From NCBI GenBank assembly GCA_030374735.1, contig JASCIV010000415.1, forward strand, positions 1 through 20,710: 20,710 nt of DNA, in the 5' to 3' direction. The DNA comes from Gracilaria caudata (Eukaryota; Rhodophyta; Florideophyceae; Gracilariales; Gracilariaceae). The notes beneath the pieces were generated by a model. The model ran no database searches. It saw only the letters and a list, made by a program, of their open reading frames with translations, and had not been told where the DNA came from. Positions 1 to 10,100 of the stretch are shown one piece after another; within the stretch, counting starts at the first letter, position 1; every line of letters starts with the position of its first letter. Both the position numbers and the translations under genes were made by a program.

Positions 1-92
1 CGACTTCTCCTCGGCGGTCACCATCGTTCACGTTCTCAACCATTGACCCAAGTTTCAACCATTGTTCAACCTCCGAACCAGTGTTCTAACAG
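1..92 (+). other. Probable 3' end of an intron in the pyruvate kinase gene
   Basis: Pyruvate kinase similarity begins abruptly after position 92, where the sequence reads TTCTAACAG just before the exon. This is a good branch-point-like plus acceptor arrangement. Upstream the frame encodes nothing like pyruvate kinase. The stretch holds a short direct repeat, TCAACCATTG at 36-45 and 55-64, followed by a partial third copy. If this is a real acceptor, the pyruvate kinase copy derives from genomic DNA and is not a reverse-transcribed (intronless) copy. The intron call is inference. Confidence 0.4.
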
Positions 93-950
93 GCATAAAG
101 ATGATGTCGCCTGTCTGAAGTAATACCTTGTAGACAATGGCTGCAAGGCACTGAAATTGTCCAAGATTGAAAGCGTGGATGCCATTCACAGACTTCCTCA
201 AATTCTCAAAGCCTGTGATGGAGCTATGGCCGCTCGTGGCGATATGGGCGCGGAGATCCCAGTTGAGGATGTGCCATTGATACAAGACGAGATTGTTTAT
301 ATTAATCTCAATCTGCGCAAGCCAAAAATTGTTGCCACGCACATGCTGGAGAGCATGATCACATATCCCACACCAACACATGCCGAAGTCGCAGATATTA
401 CGTAAGCTGTGTGACAGGGCGCAGACGCTACCATGCTGAGTGGAGAGACGGCGAATGGATCATTCCGGTACAAAGCCTTGACCGCGATGGCAACTGGGGC
501 AAAGAGCGTTGTTTCTCGGGATTCGGCTATGTCGTAAAACGATTTGCTTTCACCCGTGACATCATCTGCTCAAGAGGACTAGTCAAAGGACCCACGATTA
601 GACCTTGCATTCGCGGCTTCAACTCTAGCATCCAGGTTGAACGTTGCCGCAATCACTGTGTTTACTAGGGCTGGAAACTACGCAAAATTAGTAGACCCAA
701 CCCGTCCCAGATGCCCAATCATTGCTGTTACTCCCGATAGTAATCTTGTCAGACGGCTGGACCTGTTTTGGGGTGTCAAACCATACGAGCTAGAGTTTTT
801 GGATGATCCTGAAGAAACTATAGCTCGCGCCATAGTTCTGCTTTGGAGAAGGGTCATACTTCGAGTGGTGATAACGTTGCAATTACGAGCGATATGCTAG
901 TGAAGGATCACAATACGGTGAACACTATACAGGTGCGCAGATATCGCTGA
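93..950 (+). pseudogene. Pyruvate kinase, plastid/bacterial type, C-terminal part, disrupted
   Basis: Pyruvate kinase converts phosphoenolpyruvate and ADP to pyruvate and ATP. Visible in order are SKIE (catalytic Lys and metal-binding Glu, about 160-171), MAARGDMG (metal-binding Asp, about 226-250), ATHMLESMI with the conserved Thr (about 334-360), ADATMLSGETANG (about 421-459), and the C-terminal domain from AAITVFTRAGN (about 643) to a closing IQVRRYR before TGA at 948-950. The PTPTHAEVADI and C-terminal sequences look closest to plastid isoforms. The N-terminal half lies outside the window or is lost. One frame (codons starting at 94, 97 and so on) runs to about 845 but contains TAA at 121-123, TAA at 403-405, TGA at 412-414, TAA at 535-537 and TAG at 580-582. 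A one-base loss near 844-846 then moves the reading to the frame that ends at 950. The TGA sits where homologues have the Arg of AVR.GADA. Family identity is secure; the pseudogene state is well supported unless the sequence is poor. Confidence 0.85.
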
Positions 951-1408
951 GGTGCATGTATCATTCGGTGAGGGTGAAGGGACTTTTGGCGATGCATAGT
1001 AGTACGGATTTAGCTTCAGGACTCAAGGGGAGAACCGAAAATCTCGTTTTCTGAAGGATTGTCTCGTTTCAACTGTTGTCCTGGAGTGCAACCACCGCAT
1101 TCATTCATGCTTTTGTGGTGCAGTTCCAGAAGAAAACGCAGCACCCGACGTATGTTGAGAACATCTCGGCGGAACTTATGTCCCGAATGAGTTAATCTGT
1201 CCTGGTGGTGGTAATCGTCTCATCTGGTCCAACCTGGTGGATAGTTCTGCTATTCCAACTTTTTTGAGGCGGAACGGAGAGTGCGTCGTACAGCTATGAA
1301 AGTTTCAGGATGCATACGTGTCAGAAAGTATTCCTTCACCACCGACTACAGCCAGAGTAGTTTCCCGGGCGCAGCTGACGCATTTCGCAGCGACCGGTGT
1401 GATCGCAA
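951..1408. other. Intergenic stretch without a recognisable gene
   Basis: No frame of useful length and no recognisable protein is seen between the pyruvate kinase end and the TFIIIC-like start. No TATA box or RNA gene was recognised. It presumably held the promoter of the downstream gene. Confidence 0.4.
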
Positions 1409-3029
1409 ATGTTGTCGGAGAACGATGACATCGAATATGATGTGAATGGAGACGAACTATATTCTCAGACTCCTGATAGGAACATGTTGAGCGGCGACAA
1501 AGAGAGCGACCCATTGGCAAGTTCTGGAGAGGATGCAGCGGAAAGGAAAGAGAAGGAAGAGATTCTTTATGCTACAATAGATGACCTCATCGCAGAGAGA
1601 CAGCAGTACAGACGGAGAGTAAGAAAGCGAAGACTGGGGCAACACGGTGTTCCAAAACGCACAAGACACACCGATGTACTACGACGATTAAATTCTGTCA
1701 TGGATGCTGCGACGGTTGCATACATTTCTGAAAACTTCAAGGAAGCGACTGAGTGGCTGCAAAGAGTGATCAACGAAGCAACAAGTGCTGTAGCACCCCG
1801 GAGAACGCTTGCTCCTATTCATGAAGAGCAAGGAAATAGAAGAAAGGCCCTTGAGTTGTACATGAGTGCAGCAGAGCTCAATCGTCAAGACAGGGACCTA
1901 TGGAAGCGAAACGCGGCCTTGTGGGAGGACAAAGGCGACTATGAGAAGGCTATTTATTGTCGTACTCAAGCACTTCGCTGCTCGCACAGTACGGATGTTG
2001 AAGCCCTTCGTGGAAGAGGGCTTCTGTTTATGAAACTCAGAAAGCATGGGAAGGCCGCTGAGAGCTTTCAGAAAGGTAGTGAAGATTAGACCGGACGACA
2101 TTGACCTGGCGCACCAACTCACTGAACTTTACAGAAAGTCAAAGTGCCCTGGTAAAGCATCCAGAGTTCTAGAAGGAATGGTAAGATATTGTAAAATTTC
2201 GGTGGAGAAGAAGAGTGCGGGTCGTGAAAGCAAGCTGAAATCCATTCTGGCCCTTTCGGAAATCTTAATTGCGTTGCGTTTCACTTAGAATCCTTACCTT
2301 GACGCGGCAGCTCTTTTGCCTAGGATGAAAGATCTAAATGCAGAGCTAGGACCTGCATTGACGTTTGTGCAACGTCTTTTGAAAGCAGTTTGCCATCATA
2401 TACTTGTTTCTACAGCCGTAGCTGAGCCAACGTTCCGAAATTTTATGTCGTCGCCCAGCACTTTTTTGAAGCGCTCTATTCTACTCAAAAAAGTTGCCGA
2501 TGCATGCCGAGAAGGTTCAAATTGCCCATGGTGACAAGTCTATACTACGGTATTGGAGATGAAGAACCTGGGAGAGAGACCCGTAGAGCTCCGCCTCCAT
2601 AGAGCAGTTTGCAATCTGGGTATTGGATATATAGGAACGGCGAAATATTATCCTGAATGGGTACTATTTGGTCATCCTCGCCACGTTGAGGCCTCATTAC
2701 GGCACCAACAATTTCAACCAACGAAAGGAGTGGCAAAGGCGAAACACAAGACCACCAAGAAGTATTATTCGAATCTAGTTGTATAGTACTCTCTCACTGG
2801 AAAAGAATGAAAGGAAGCAAACGATGCGCTTGGGATAGGCAAGAAGCTTTTCGAAAGCGGAGATACTGAGGGTCTTCTTGCGCATGTGTTCCTTTCCCTA
2901 GAGCAGGCATTGTTTTTAAGCGAATCTGATTCGCAACAGAATTTTGTTCATTACTCTACGGTTATTGAGAAGAATGGGAAAGAGGCAGACAAGAATCTCA
3001 TATTCATTGTGCTCCGGATCGCTATCTGA
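1409..3029 (+). pseudogene. TFIIIC TPR subunit (tau131/TFC4/GTF3C3-like), disrupted and C-terminally truncated
   Basis: This family is the TPR-rich subunit of RNA polymerase III factor TFIIIC, which helps recruit TFIIIB to tRNA and 5S genes in the nucleus. The start is ATG 1409, with an in-frame TGA at 1400-1402. Residues 1-80 are acidic then basic (YRRRVRKRR). TPR repeats follow with family-typical strings: LAPIHEEQGNRRKALELYM, LWKRNAALWEDKGDYEKAIY and KHGKAAESFQK. A one-base insertion near 2074 ends this frame. The next frame continues the same TPR directly (KIRPDDIDLAHQLTELY, then a VLEGMV helix) and stays recognisable to about 2720 (a HPRHVEASL segment). In-frame stops are TAG 2286-2288, TGA 2532-2534, TAG 2784-2786 and TGA 2808-2810, with a final TGA at 3027-3029. 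About 540 codons remain, against roughly 900-1000 expected, so the C-terminal TPRs are missing. Identification is confident for 1640-2200 and weaker after 2300. Confidence 0.75.
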
Positions 3030-3355
3030 AAGTTCCCCTTCAAATGAAAATTCATGTCCTACTCCTTTCCAGGCTCATGGAATGTCCGTCGCCCACGCTC
3101 ATCCTCTTCAACCGTAAATATCACACCGTTCTCTTCGTCGACACTACACTCCATCCTTTTAAACGTGTGAAAGTAACTCTTCAATTCATATAAGTCACCT
3201 ACCACCCTGACTCTATAGACGCTTTCGATTTTTGCCCCTTATGAAGTGCCATTTTCGCTGTCTACTTCAAAAATGAAGGTGTTGGATGAACTCTTCGTAC
3301 TATTTGACACAAGATCTGACTGCTGCTGTTGTTTGGAGAGTGACGCCGATTTATG
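3020..3355 (-). pseudogene. RAD1-like checkpoint clamp fragment (N-terminal strands), disrupted
   Basis: On the minus strand, from about 3355 downward, a Ser/Gln-rich leader (QQQQSDLVSNSTKSSS) is followed by FIFEVDSENG, a TAA stop (3239-3241), then VYRVRVVGDLYELKSYF, a Lys/Met segment, VDEENGVIFTVEED and a TAG stop (3059-3061), with DMNFHLKG beyond it. The order of a beta strand, a helix, then NG..FTVEE strongly recalls the first sliding-clamp unit of RAD1, a subunit of the 9-1-1 DNA-damage clamp. HUS1 and RAD9 fit less well. Only about 70 residues of the domain remain. The fragment then runs antisense into the truncated end of the TFIIIC-like gene. No start codon could be fixed. The identification is by pattern only. 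Confidence 0.4.
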
Positions 3356-3444
3356 AGGAGGTTTTAAGAGAGATTTGCGTGAATGGTAGCGCGCCCGAGC
3401 TCTTTCATTAATTGAGCTTCTATGATGATCCCTGTATCTTCGTT

Positions 3445-3465
3445 CCCAGTGGAAATCCGAGATAT
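3445..3465 (+). repeat. Left terminal inverted repeat of the 415-bp element
   Basis: Twenty-one bases beginning CCCAGTGGAAATCC, matching 3839-3859 on the opposite strand at 20 of 21 positions. Confidence 0.8.
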
Positions 3466-3838
3466 AAGTGTGATATGGAAATGATATCGCCAGACGACAT
3501 AGTTATGGTATGGAAGAAATAAACATTTGATGCTCAAATGATATAACAGTAGCACACATTTTACGTTTTTTAATATCAGTACGATATAAATTTGATATAG
3601 TTTCGAAACTGCTGCGCTCTTTTTCTGAACAGATTGGATATGGTTTCGATATATTTTTAATTTTTCTGTATCCGAAATGGTTTCAAAACAGTAGAAAACC
3701 TTATCCAATATTTATCAAGATCTTGCGTGAGACTCGTGGAAATATGGTGCCGAAGAGCACATTATATCTAAAGCGTATCAGCAATACATCAAACTTTTAT
3801 CTATTCTGCTAGGAATATATCGAAGTTGTATCATACAC

Positions 3839-3859
3839 ATATCTTGGATTTCCACTGGG
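3839..3859 (-). repeat. Right terminal inverted repeat of the 415-bp element
   Basis: Reads ATATCTTGGATTTCCACTGG plus G on the plus strand. It is the reverse complement of the left end with one mismatch. Confidence 0.8.
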
Positions 3860-4361
3860 CGTCGCCTTTTAGCTCTAGCATTTTCACACAATCCCCGCCT
3901 TGATTTCTTGGTCAGATCTGTCCATTTCTTTGCAGGAAACACATCTTCAGTATAGTGTTGAGCTTTTGTTTGGCGAAATCGAAAGCTTGAATCAACCTCT
4001 TCACTTACACGAAAAACTCAACATCTTCCGGTACCACGTGGTAACAGTATCTCAGACAGAGCTTGGGCTTTTCTCTCTCCTTGCACACTCTCTGCCCGAG
4101 TGCAAGTTGAACACAATATTTTTAACGATGAAATCATTTATTCAAGTGCAGTTTCTTTCTGAGAGTTCCCTTGTTCACATGAGAGAAAGCTTGTTTCTGT
4201 CTCCTTCGCACATGTTCCGCAATCCACATGAATATCTTCTCCACACGAATCACACCTTGCAAAGAGACCTTGATGATTCGAACTCGGAACGCGACAAGAA
4301 TTTCTCTGAGATTCGACACAAATGCGGAGCTGTGACGGACTTGAATTCGATGATGTATCAT
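3860..4361 (-). pseudogene. Unidentified minus-strand coding remnant with several stops
   Basis: One minus-strand frame from 4361 down to the MITE-like element gives protein-like sequence, for example VSLQGVIRVEKIFMWIAEHV, then LRYCYHVVPEDVEFFV, LIQAFDFAKQKLNTILKM and CVKMLELKGDAQW. It is interrupted by a TGA and a TAA (region 4122-4136), a further TAA just after EFFV and a TGA after QRNGQI. The family was not recognised. The RAD1-like fragment lies on the same strand just beyond the element, so this could be the upstream part of the same former gene, split by the insertion. That link is speculative. A second minus frame here contains CDSCGEDIHVDC, which is probably coincidental. Confidence 0.3.
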
Positions 4362-4398
4362 TGTCTAACATGGTATATTCAGGTACTTAGTCGTTCAT

Positions 4399-5332
4399 GT
4401 GCTTCACGTTCTTAAGTTCTTCTTGGCCAAAGTGCCCCCTTTTTGTTCAATTAAGGTTGTCCACCTTCGCTTCTTCGTCCTTTCCCATAAACCGACGGAG
4501 AATGCTTTATCAACGGCTGTCAATGCTCGCTCTTTTCACCATGAAAACAACCACGAAGATGAAAGCGTAGCCTCGACCGGAGAGCCGGAAGCGAGTTCTG
4601 AAGCTGCTGGGATATTCAAATCCTCTCGAGAACGCTACTTGTCCAAATCTCAAAAATTCTCTCAGTTTCGGAATTCTATGCGTGTTGGTCGTGCATCCTC
4701 CTCAAATGTCCATCAAAATCTTGACCACGGTAGAAGCTCAACAACTGGTTTTGCAAAGGTCGTGGAGAATTCTATCCTTGTTTGGAGAGCGACAGCCGTA
4801 GTGAGTATATCATGCTGGTTCTCACCACATATGTGGCAGTGAATTGGAATCTTCTAACAGTATTTGAAGAGCAGTGCTCTTGGATATACGTGACTGCGTT
4901 TCCGGCGACGCTTTTCTGGCCAATCATCGTGCTTGATTCCGGTGACGCATTGAAGACATCTCTAAATATTTTGAGAAATATTTAACTATTCTCGCTTTCC
5001 GATCTCAGCGGAAGAACTACGGCCCAAAAGTTGGATTTCCGCAACTCTGTTCTGCAACTTTTCCTCCTTCCTGGTTCGCTTATGTCACTCGTTTCGTGAA
5101 GATATGCAGTTATTTTGTTTCTCAAAGCTCCAGCATTAATATATCCGCTCGTCTCATAGGTGCAGCTCTATCGTGTGACAAGGCCCTGATCCAGGGTCTG
5201 CCGCCGGTATTTGGGTTTTCGTTTGTTCAGCTTCAGAACCACAACTACGAGAAGCTCTTCATCTTCGAGAAGGACCTCTACATTTCAGCGCTTATGGACC
5301 AGGAACGAAAGTTCTATAAGCTTCTTGGGTGA
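4399..5332 (+). pseudogene. Unidentified plus-strand remnant: Ser-rich part, hydrophobic segments, conserved-looking tail
   Basis: Three overlapping plus frames seem to follow each other. 4399-4842 has a polar Ser/Glu/His-rich stretch. 4782-4985 has two hydrophobic stretches (IMLVLTTYVAVNW and WIYVTAFPATLFWPIIVL) that look membrane-spanning. 4946-5332 is open for 129 codons, contains the string LIQGLPPVFGFSFVQLQNH, and ends YKLLG before TGA 5330-5332. That TGA is part of GG|GTGAGT, a good 5' splice site, so the open frame may end at an exon boundary. Another GTGAGT occurs at 4801. The protein family was not recognised. Frame changes could be introns or indels. Confidence 0.3.
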
Positions 5333-5552
5333 GTAATTTGCAACCAGTTTGGACGTCGAGAAGACGGTAATAACAATTCTTATACTTTATAATTTACGAA
5401 ACATATACGAAGGAATGCTAAAAACCCCAACGTGTGAAGAGGACGACAGCCTCTTGGTCCTTCTCCAGTCAAGAGCAGGATATTCAGGAAGAATGGAGAT
5501 GCCTCTCAAATCAAACAGGACGAAGAAATCTGGAGCTCCATGAATTGACACA
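5333..5552. other. No gene seen
   Basis: AT-rich at first (5370-5420). It holds no credible coding frame. It may include intron sequence following the GTGAGT at 5329. Confidence 0.3.
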
Positions 5553-7073
5553 TTACTCTCTGTAGCGCTTGGGCATGCTTCTGTTTCGGCGCTTGCCTAC
5601 TTGGTTCTGTTCTTCGTGTACATCTGTTCTCGGGCCTCGATACTTTCTCTTAGAACGACCTGACGTTTTCGTGGTTTGGGTTTGACGTTTCTCTCGCAAC
5701 TTGAAAACGGCAAAAGTACTGTTGTGGGCAACTTTATCTGCATCCGTTGCAGGATGCCTTTGTTTCTCGCTTTCCTTGTTTTGTCTGCGAGCACTATCGC
5801 TGTCGACCACAGATGTTTCATATTCGTTCTCATCCTCAGGCATCAGAGAACGTGCAGGAGTAATTCCTTTTGGTCATGGCCTTTTCTTCGGCTGGGGGAC
5901 GATCATCATCAAATAAAGGATGGAGATCCTTTTGCGTGGGAGGTCTTGCCGTGATTTCTTCATCCGAAGACTTAGTCTCAGATTCAACGTTGGGGGGGCT
6001 CCGAAGTCCTCTACCGCATCCCGCCTCGCTTTGCTCACTAAAGGTTGTGCAGGAGGTTCACCACTGCGGGCGATACGTTCGTCACTGAGAACACCATCCT
6101 TCTCGTTCCTGGTCTCGGCTCTCTTTCGAGATTCAGCCTTTTGTCGACGTGCTTGCACCAAGTTTGCTGCGTTCCTTGCTACCACTTCTTGTTGTCGGCG
6201 TATATTGGAACTCGGCTCCGCCGAAGCTGATGAAGCAGCATCACGTTTTCGTATTTCTCTTTTCTGCTCGGCTTTACGATTACGGAGCTGGCTCTTGAGA
6301 GCCTCATGTGGGGCCCAAAGATCGGCGATCGCAAGAACATGTGGAAATATCTCTGCCAGACTCTGGCAAATCCGACGGATCTCTTGCTGGAACTCGTACT
6401 ACTTGGTAGACATCATCATTTCGATCTCGTGGAAAGATCGTCTGCCGTAGAACCTGTGCAGAAGCTCAGAAGACCCCATCTGCTTCCCAGCTGCTGCCAG
6501 TAATCGATAGCAGTACGTTTTCCCAGAACATTCAATAGGTGGCATTGCGTTCTGAGGATTTTGTTCGTTGGAAGTTTCGATGGAGGCCTTCAAAGTATCC
6601 TCAATATACTCTTTCCCGAATTTACCATCTGAATGTTGATGTTTGATTATCCCTTTCTTGTATGCATTCATGCTCATCATGGGTATCCACTCGACGGAAA
6701 CGGATGTAGGAACGAGGTAACACTCAGACAGAAGATACGACCGTACCTTCTGTGGATGAAGAACACACGACTCATTGTCACCGGAAGGTACGAAGGTTCG
6801 AAGGGTCTTTTCTGCGAGATGCAATAGAGGATATGTAGGAAAAAGTGGAATGAGGTGTGGGGAAGGGCGGCGTTCCCCGAGGGTCGAAGAGGAGGCAGCA
6901 AGCGGACTGCAGTGAGTGAAGCGTGGTGTGGTGTGCCACATGACAAGTGCAGAAGATTTGAGAAGCATAACATCATTTGCTTCATCTCGACTCGAGGTTT
7001 TGAAAATGGTTGTCGAACGCTTGAAGGGAAAGAGGGGAGCAATGAAAAGAAAAACCAGAATATATCTTTTCAC
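5553..7073 (-). pseudogene. Unidentified long basic, coiled-coil-like protein; one frame with two internal stops
   Basis: A single minus-strand frame of about 507 codons runs from 7073 to 5553 and is broken only by TAG at 6399-6401 and TGA at 5874-5876. The first 90 codons are low in charge and may be 5' leader, so the true start could be further in. The middle contains SECYLVPTSVSVEWIPMM and ELLHRFYGRRSFHEIEMMM, then YEFQQEIRRICQSLAEIFPH just after the TAG. A highly charged helical part (LRNRKAEQKREIRKRD, LVQARRQKAESRKRAETRN) follows. The tail is Lys/Arg-rich (GRSKRKYRGP, GKRRNRSMPKRY) and suggests nuclear or nucleic-acid-associated localisation. The family was not recognised. Plus-strand frames over 5676-6450 are antisense shadows of the Arg/Lys-rich part. 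Confidence 0.5.
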
Positions 7074-7106
7074 AAAGCCCGGTGTTTTGGTTTTGAATAT
7101 CTGTGA

Positions 7107-10100
7107 GGCTTTATATTATTTATCACCCAGGATTCTCGTGCAAGCAATGTTCATCGTCTCATAAGAGAATTTCAACAAGAAATGCACGGTGCTGGATTCA
7201 GATGCATTCTTTCGTATCATTGCACATGTGCACCAGGAATAATAGTGACACGAGCTACGGCGTATCGACATTGGAAAACAGCCGTATCACGGTCAAACAA
7301 CTCCAAAGTTGTTCCAAAACACGTTCAGGTTTCATATGAAGATGGATCTCTCTCGCCTCATCCGGCGGACCCTGAGAGTCTCCAAGTCGCCGATGATCGA
7401 GCTTCCATTGAAGTTTCTTCCGATGAATCTCCAAATGAACATTGCGTAAGTCTGCCTCAGTTGGAAATGAGCTCAACGGCAAAACGAGCTAGAACGGAGT
7501 CAAATGAATTTTTTCAAAGAACGGATTGTACAATACTTTGTAATGAAGCGGACGAGTAAATTCTCCCGTATAAGAAAGGCGACGTCCCAGAAGACTTTGG
7601 AGATGTGGTTGGACAAGACTCAGGGGTTGTGGTTCGCCAGGATTCTGGGGAGGTAGTTAGACAGGATTCTGGTAATTTGTCCGCCCATTCTGAAGAAGAT
7701 GAATTGCAGTGCAGTCAAGAACGTTTCCAAACTGCAGCTGCGGACAACTCGGATATCGGTGCTCCAAGCATGAGTATTGACGAGAAAGGGCACGAAGATG
7801 CAGACATGGAGAATATTTCGAACGACTTGTGCTCGTCTACGGAGTCAGATGGCAACGAGTCACAGCAGTTGCACATGACCATGAACTCGGAGCTCGACCA
7901 GGTCATGAGGGACCACATTTTTCTCTTAGGATTTGCGATGAAGCATTCGTTGGTTACTAGAGCAATGATGGATGATTTTTGAAGCAGTATAGCACAGGAT
8001 ACAAGTCCTGGAATGGGTTGAAGAAAGCAATTATCGGTAGTTCAGGGCTTGCCGTTTCAAGTCTGCCTTACTCTTCAAAAGTTTTTGAAGCACTTCTGAA
8101 GAATGAGGACGGGTCCTTCAATCAATGCTCGAATATTGAATGCAGTACGAATCCGGCAGAGATCTTGATGTACAAATACATTGGTATTTGGGAAAGCTTG
8201 GAAGCAAGACTGACATCCAAGGAAGATGGCCCGAGGATTTTCAAATATTTCCAGGATGGTCGTCGAGAGCTTCAAAAGAACAAAGGAAGAAAGCCCAAGT
8301 ACAGAGACTTTTTCTCCGGTGACATATTTCGGAAGGCTGCAGCCCAACTTGGTGGATATCATCGCATTCAAAATGACATCTTTCTGAGGTTTTCTACAGA
8401 CGGAGTTTCTTCATTCAAGAGCGTGGAGTACAGCTACTGGCCATGTATACTGTTCAAATTGAACTTGTCTCCCATTGAAATATTCAAATTGAAGAACATA
8501 ATGCCAGTCACCATCGTACCAGGTCCAGCTGCATCTAAAAACCTGACCTCTTTCTTGGAGATGATGCCCAATGCTCGAAGATCTGCGGAAAGGGCGTTCG
8601 GTTGTTCTGCGGAATGACAAGGTCGTTCTTATTAGAGTGTACTTGCTCTTTGCCTTATCAGACCTTGCGGCTCTAAGCAAACTCTGCAACCTCAGACGTT
8701 ACAATGCCCCCATTCCATGCAGATTCTGTTCGATATCAGCAACACATTTAAAGCCCCACAATCATGTGTACTATCACAGCACATGGAGGAGAGATTCGAA
8801 TGGTAGAAGAGCGAATCTATGGGATCCGAAACGCCTCCCATTGCGTACAGCATCTGATCTGGTTGATGAACTCCAGGCAATCGAGAGGGATGCTCCTAGC
8901 CTGACTAACGCTCGTGTTCAGGATCGTTGCACAAAAGTAGGAATAAAAACTGCAGCAGTTGGCGGCCTTGTTTTGCGCTCACCTCTGCTGGTACCCTTTC
9001 GAAGTTTTCCAATTGACCTCATGCACCTTCTCTTCGAAAACATTATGCCTCACATAATTGCTATTTGGTGCGCGGATGTTTCTGATTGTGATGATCTCAG
9101 CTTTCTTTCTCATGCAAAAACAAAAAGAGAACTTAGTGTCCGTTTGCTATCTGCCGCGAGGAGCTTCAGCTCCAAGATCAGAAAACCGAGAGCGATTGAG
9201 GAAAGAGAAAGATGTAAAGCAAGTGAATGGAGTCTTTTGTTTTGGAACTCAGTCTAATAGTGATTGACAGGCTACTCCTTACACATATTCTTCATGGTTG
9301 GAAGACGTTTGTGAGCCTCTGCAAACTTTTTTGTCGTTGGTTGCTCAGTGACAGAGATGTTGAGGACATTGCGCGCCTTTTGCGAAGGATTTTTGGCCAC
9401 TATGAAGCGCAATACTACCAATACCTACCAGATCGAGTTAATCTCTGCAGATAAGTATATCATCTTCTCCTACACACTGCTGAATCCATCAGAGATTGTG
9501 GACCCAATTCGCTTTTATCCCAGTGGCCTGTAGAAAACTTTGTGGGGGCTCAAAACAGAGTCTGTCACGCAACATATTTGTTTGCAGAGTCGGTTATGGA
9601 GAATATCAAGCTGTGCCAATCGACAATCATGCTTTGCATGAGAAGCGGTCTGGAGTTCCCTTCCAGAGAAGGCGAAGCACGCGATAGGCTTAACTTGGTA
9701 CAAACATTCGGTGGACGCGGATCAACCTCTCATGTACTTAGACACCCTAGTTGTTCGAGAACTCTGGGAAGCTTCAAGAAGAGCCTTAATCTTGATTCCA
9801 GAAAGCTGTTATGTGATTATTACCAACGGTCACAGGAACAGGAACAGGGGATCAAGCTCACGTCGTTTGCAGCTTGTGATTTCGTACGCTGCTGGAGCCG
9901 GCTCATGGTTGAAGAATGCGAAGATGGATACATGACAACTTTCAGTAGTGCAAGGGATCCGACTAGGAATCTCGAAAAGAATAAGCACCGTCCATCTTGC
10001 TTTGTGATGGGGAAATATCGGGGAGAATCTACTTCGGATGACGTTGTCATGGTCGAAAACTACATCGGCCGGATCCTCTTCTTCCTTGAACACAGGTTCA

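Larger units (their letters stand above)
3445..3859. mobile_element. MITE-like non-autonomous DNA transposon with 21-bp TIRs
   Basis: The left end CCCAGTGGAAATCCGAGATA plus T (3445-3465) is matched by the reverse complement of 3839-3859 with one mismatch (G/A). Partial similarity continues for about 11 more bases. The 415-bp body is AT-rich and non-coding. It carries repeated GATAT words: about seven on the plus strand through the left and middle, and about three inverted near the right end. That layout resembles the subterminal repeats of CACTA-type elements. A target-site duplication is uncertain: a TCG triplet occurs at 3440-3442 and 3862-3864 but two bases outside the matched ends. A 115-codon minus-strand open frame crosses the left end and is probably chance. 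Confidence 0.75.

Noticed and set aside
403..418. A 16-base GT..AG micro-intron (GTAAGCTGTGTGACAG) in pyruvate kinase.
   Set aside because: Residues encoded within it (AV.Q of the AVRQGADA motif) are conserved coding sequence, and removing 16 bases breaks the frame.
3364..3708. A 114-codon minus-strand frame crossing the left end of the MITE-like element.
   Set aside because: Most of it is AT-rich element sequence; it is probably chance.
4138..4371. Minus-strand CDSCGEDIHVDCGTC zinc-finger-like string.
   Set aside because: The spacing fits no known finger, and another minus frame across the same bases gives longer protein-like sequence.
5676..6450. Plus-strand open frames of up to 176 codons.
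   Set aside because: They are antisense to the Arg/Lys-rich minus-strand frame, whose codon bias keeps the opposite strand open. Translations are Ser/Arg/Leu-rich without motifs.
93..9454. Reassigned stop codons (TAA/TAG as Gln, TGA as an amino acid) explaining all interrupted frames.
   Set aside because: All three stops occur inside frames together with single-base indels, and the TGA in pyruvate kinase falls at a position that is Arg in homologues, which fits no common reassignment. Not fully excluded, but decay is simpler.
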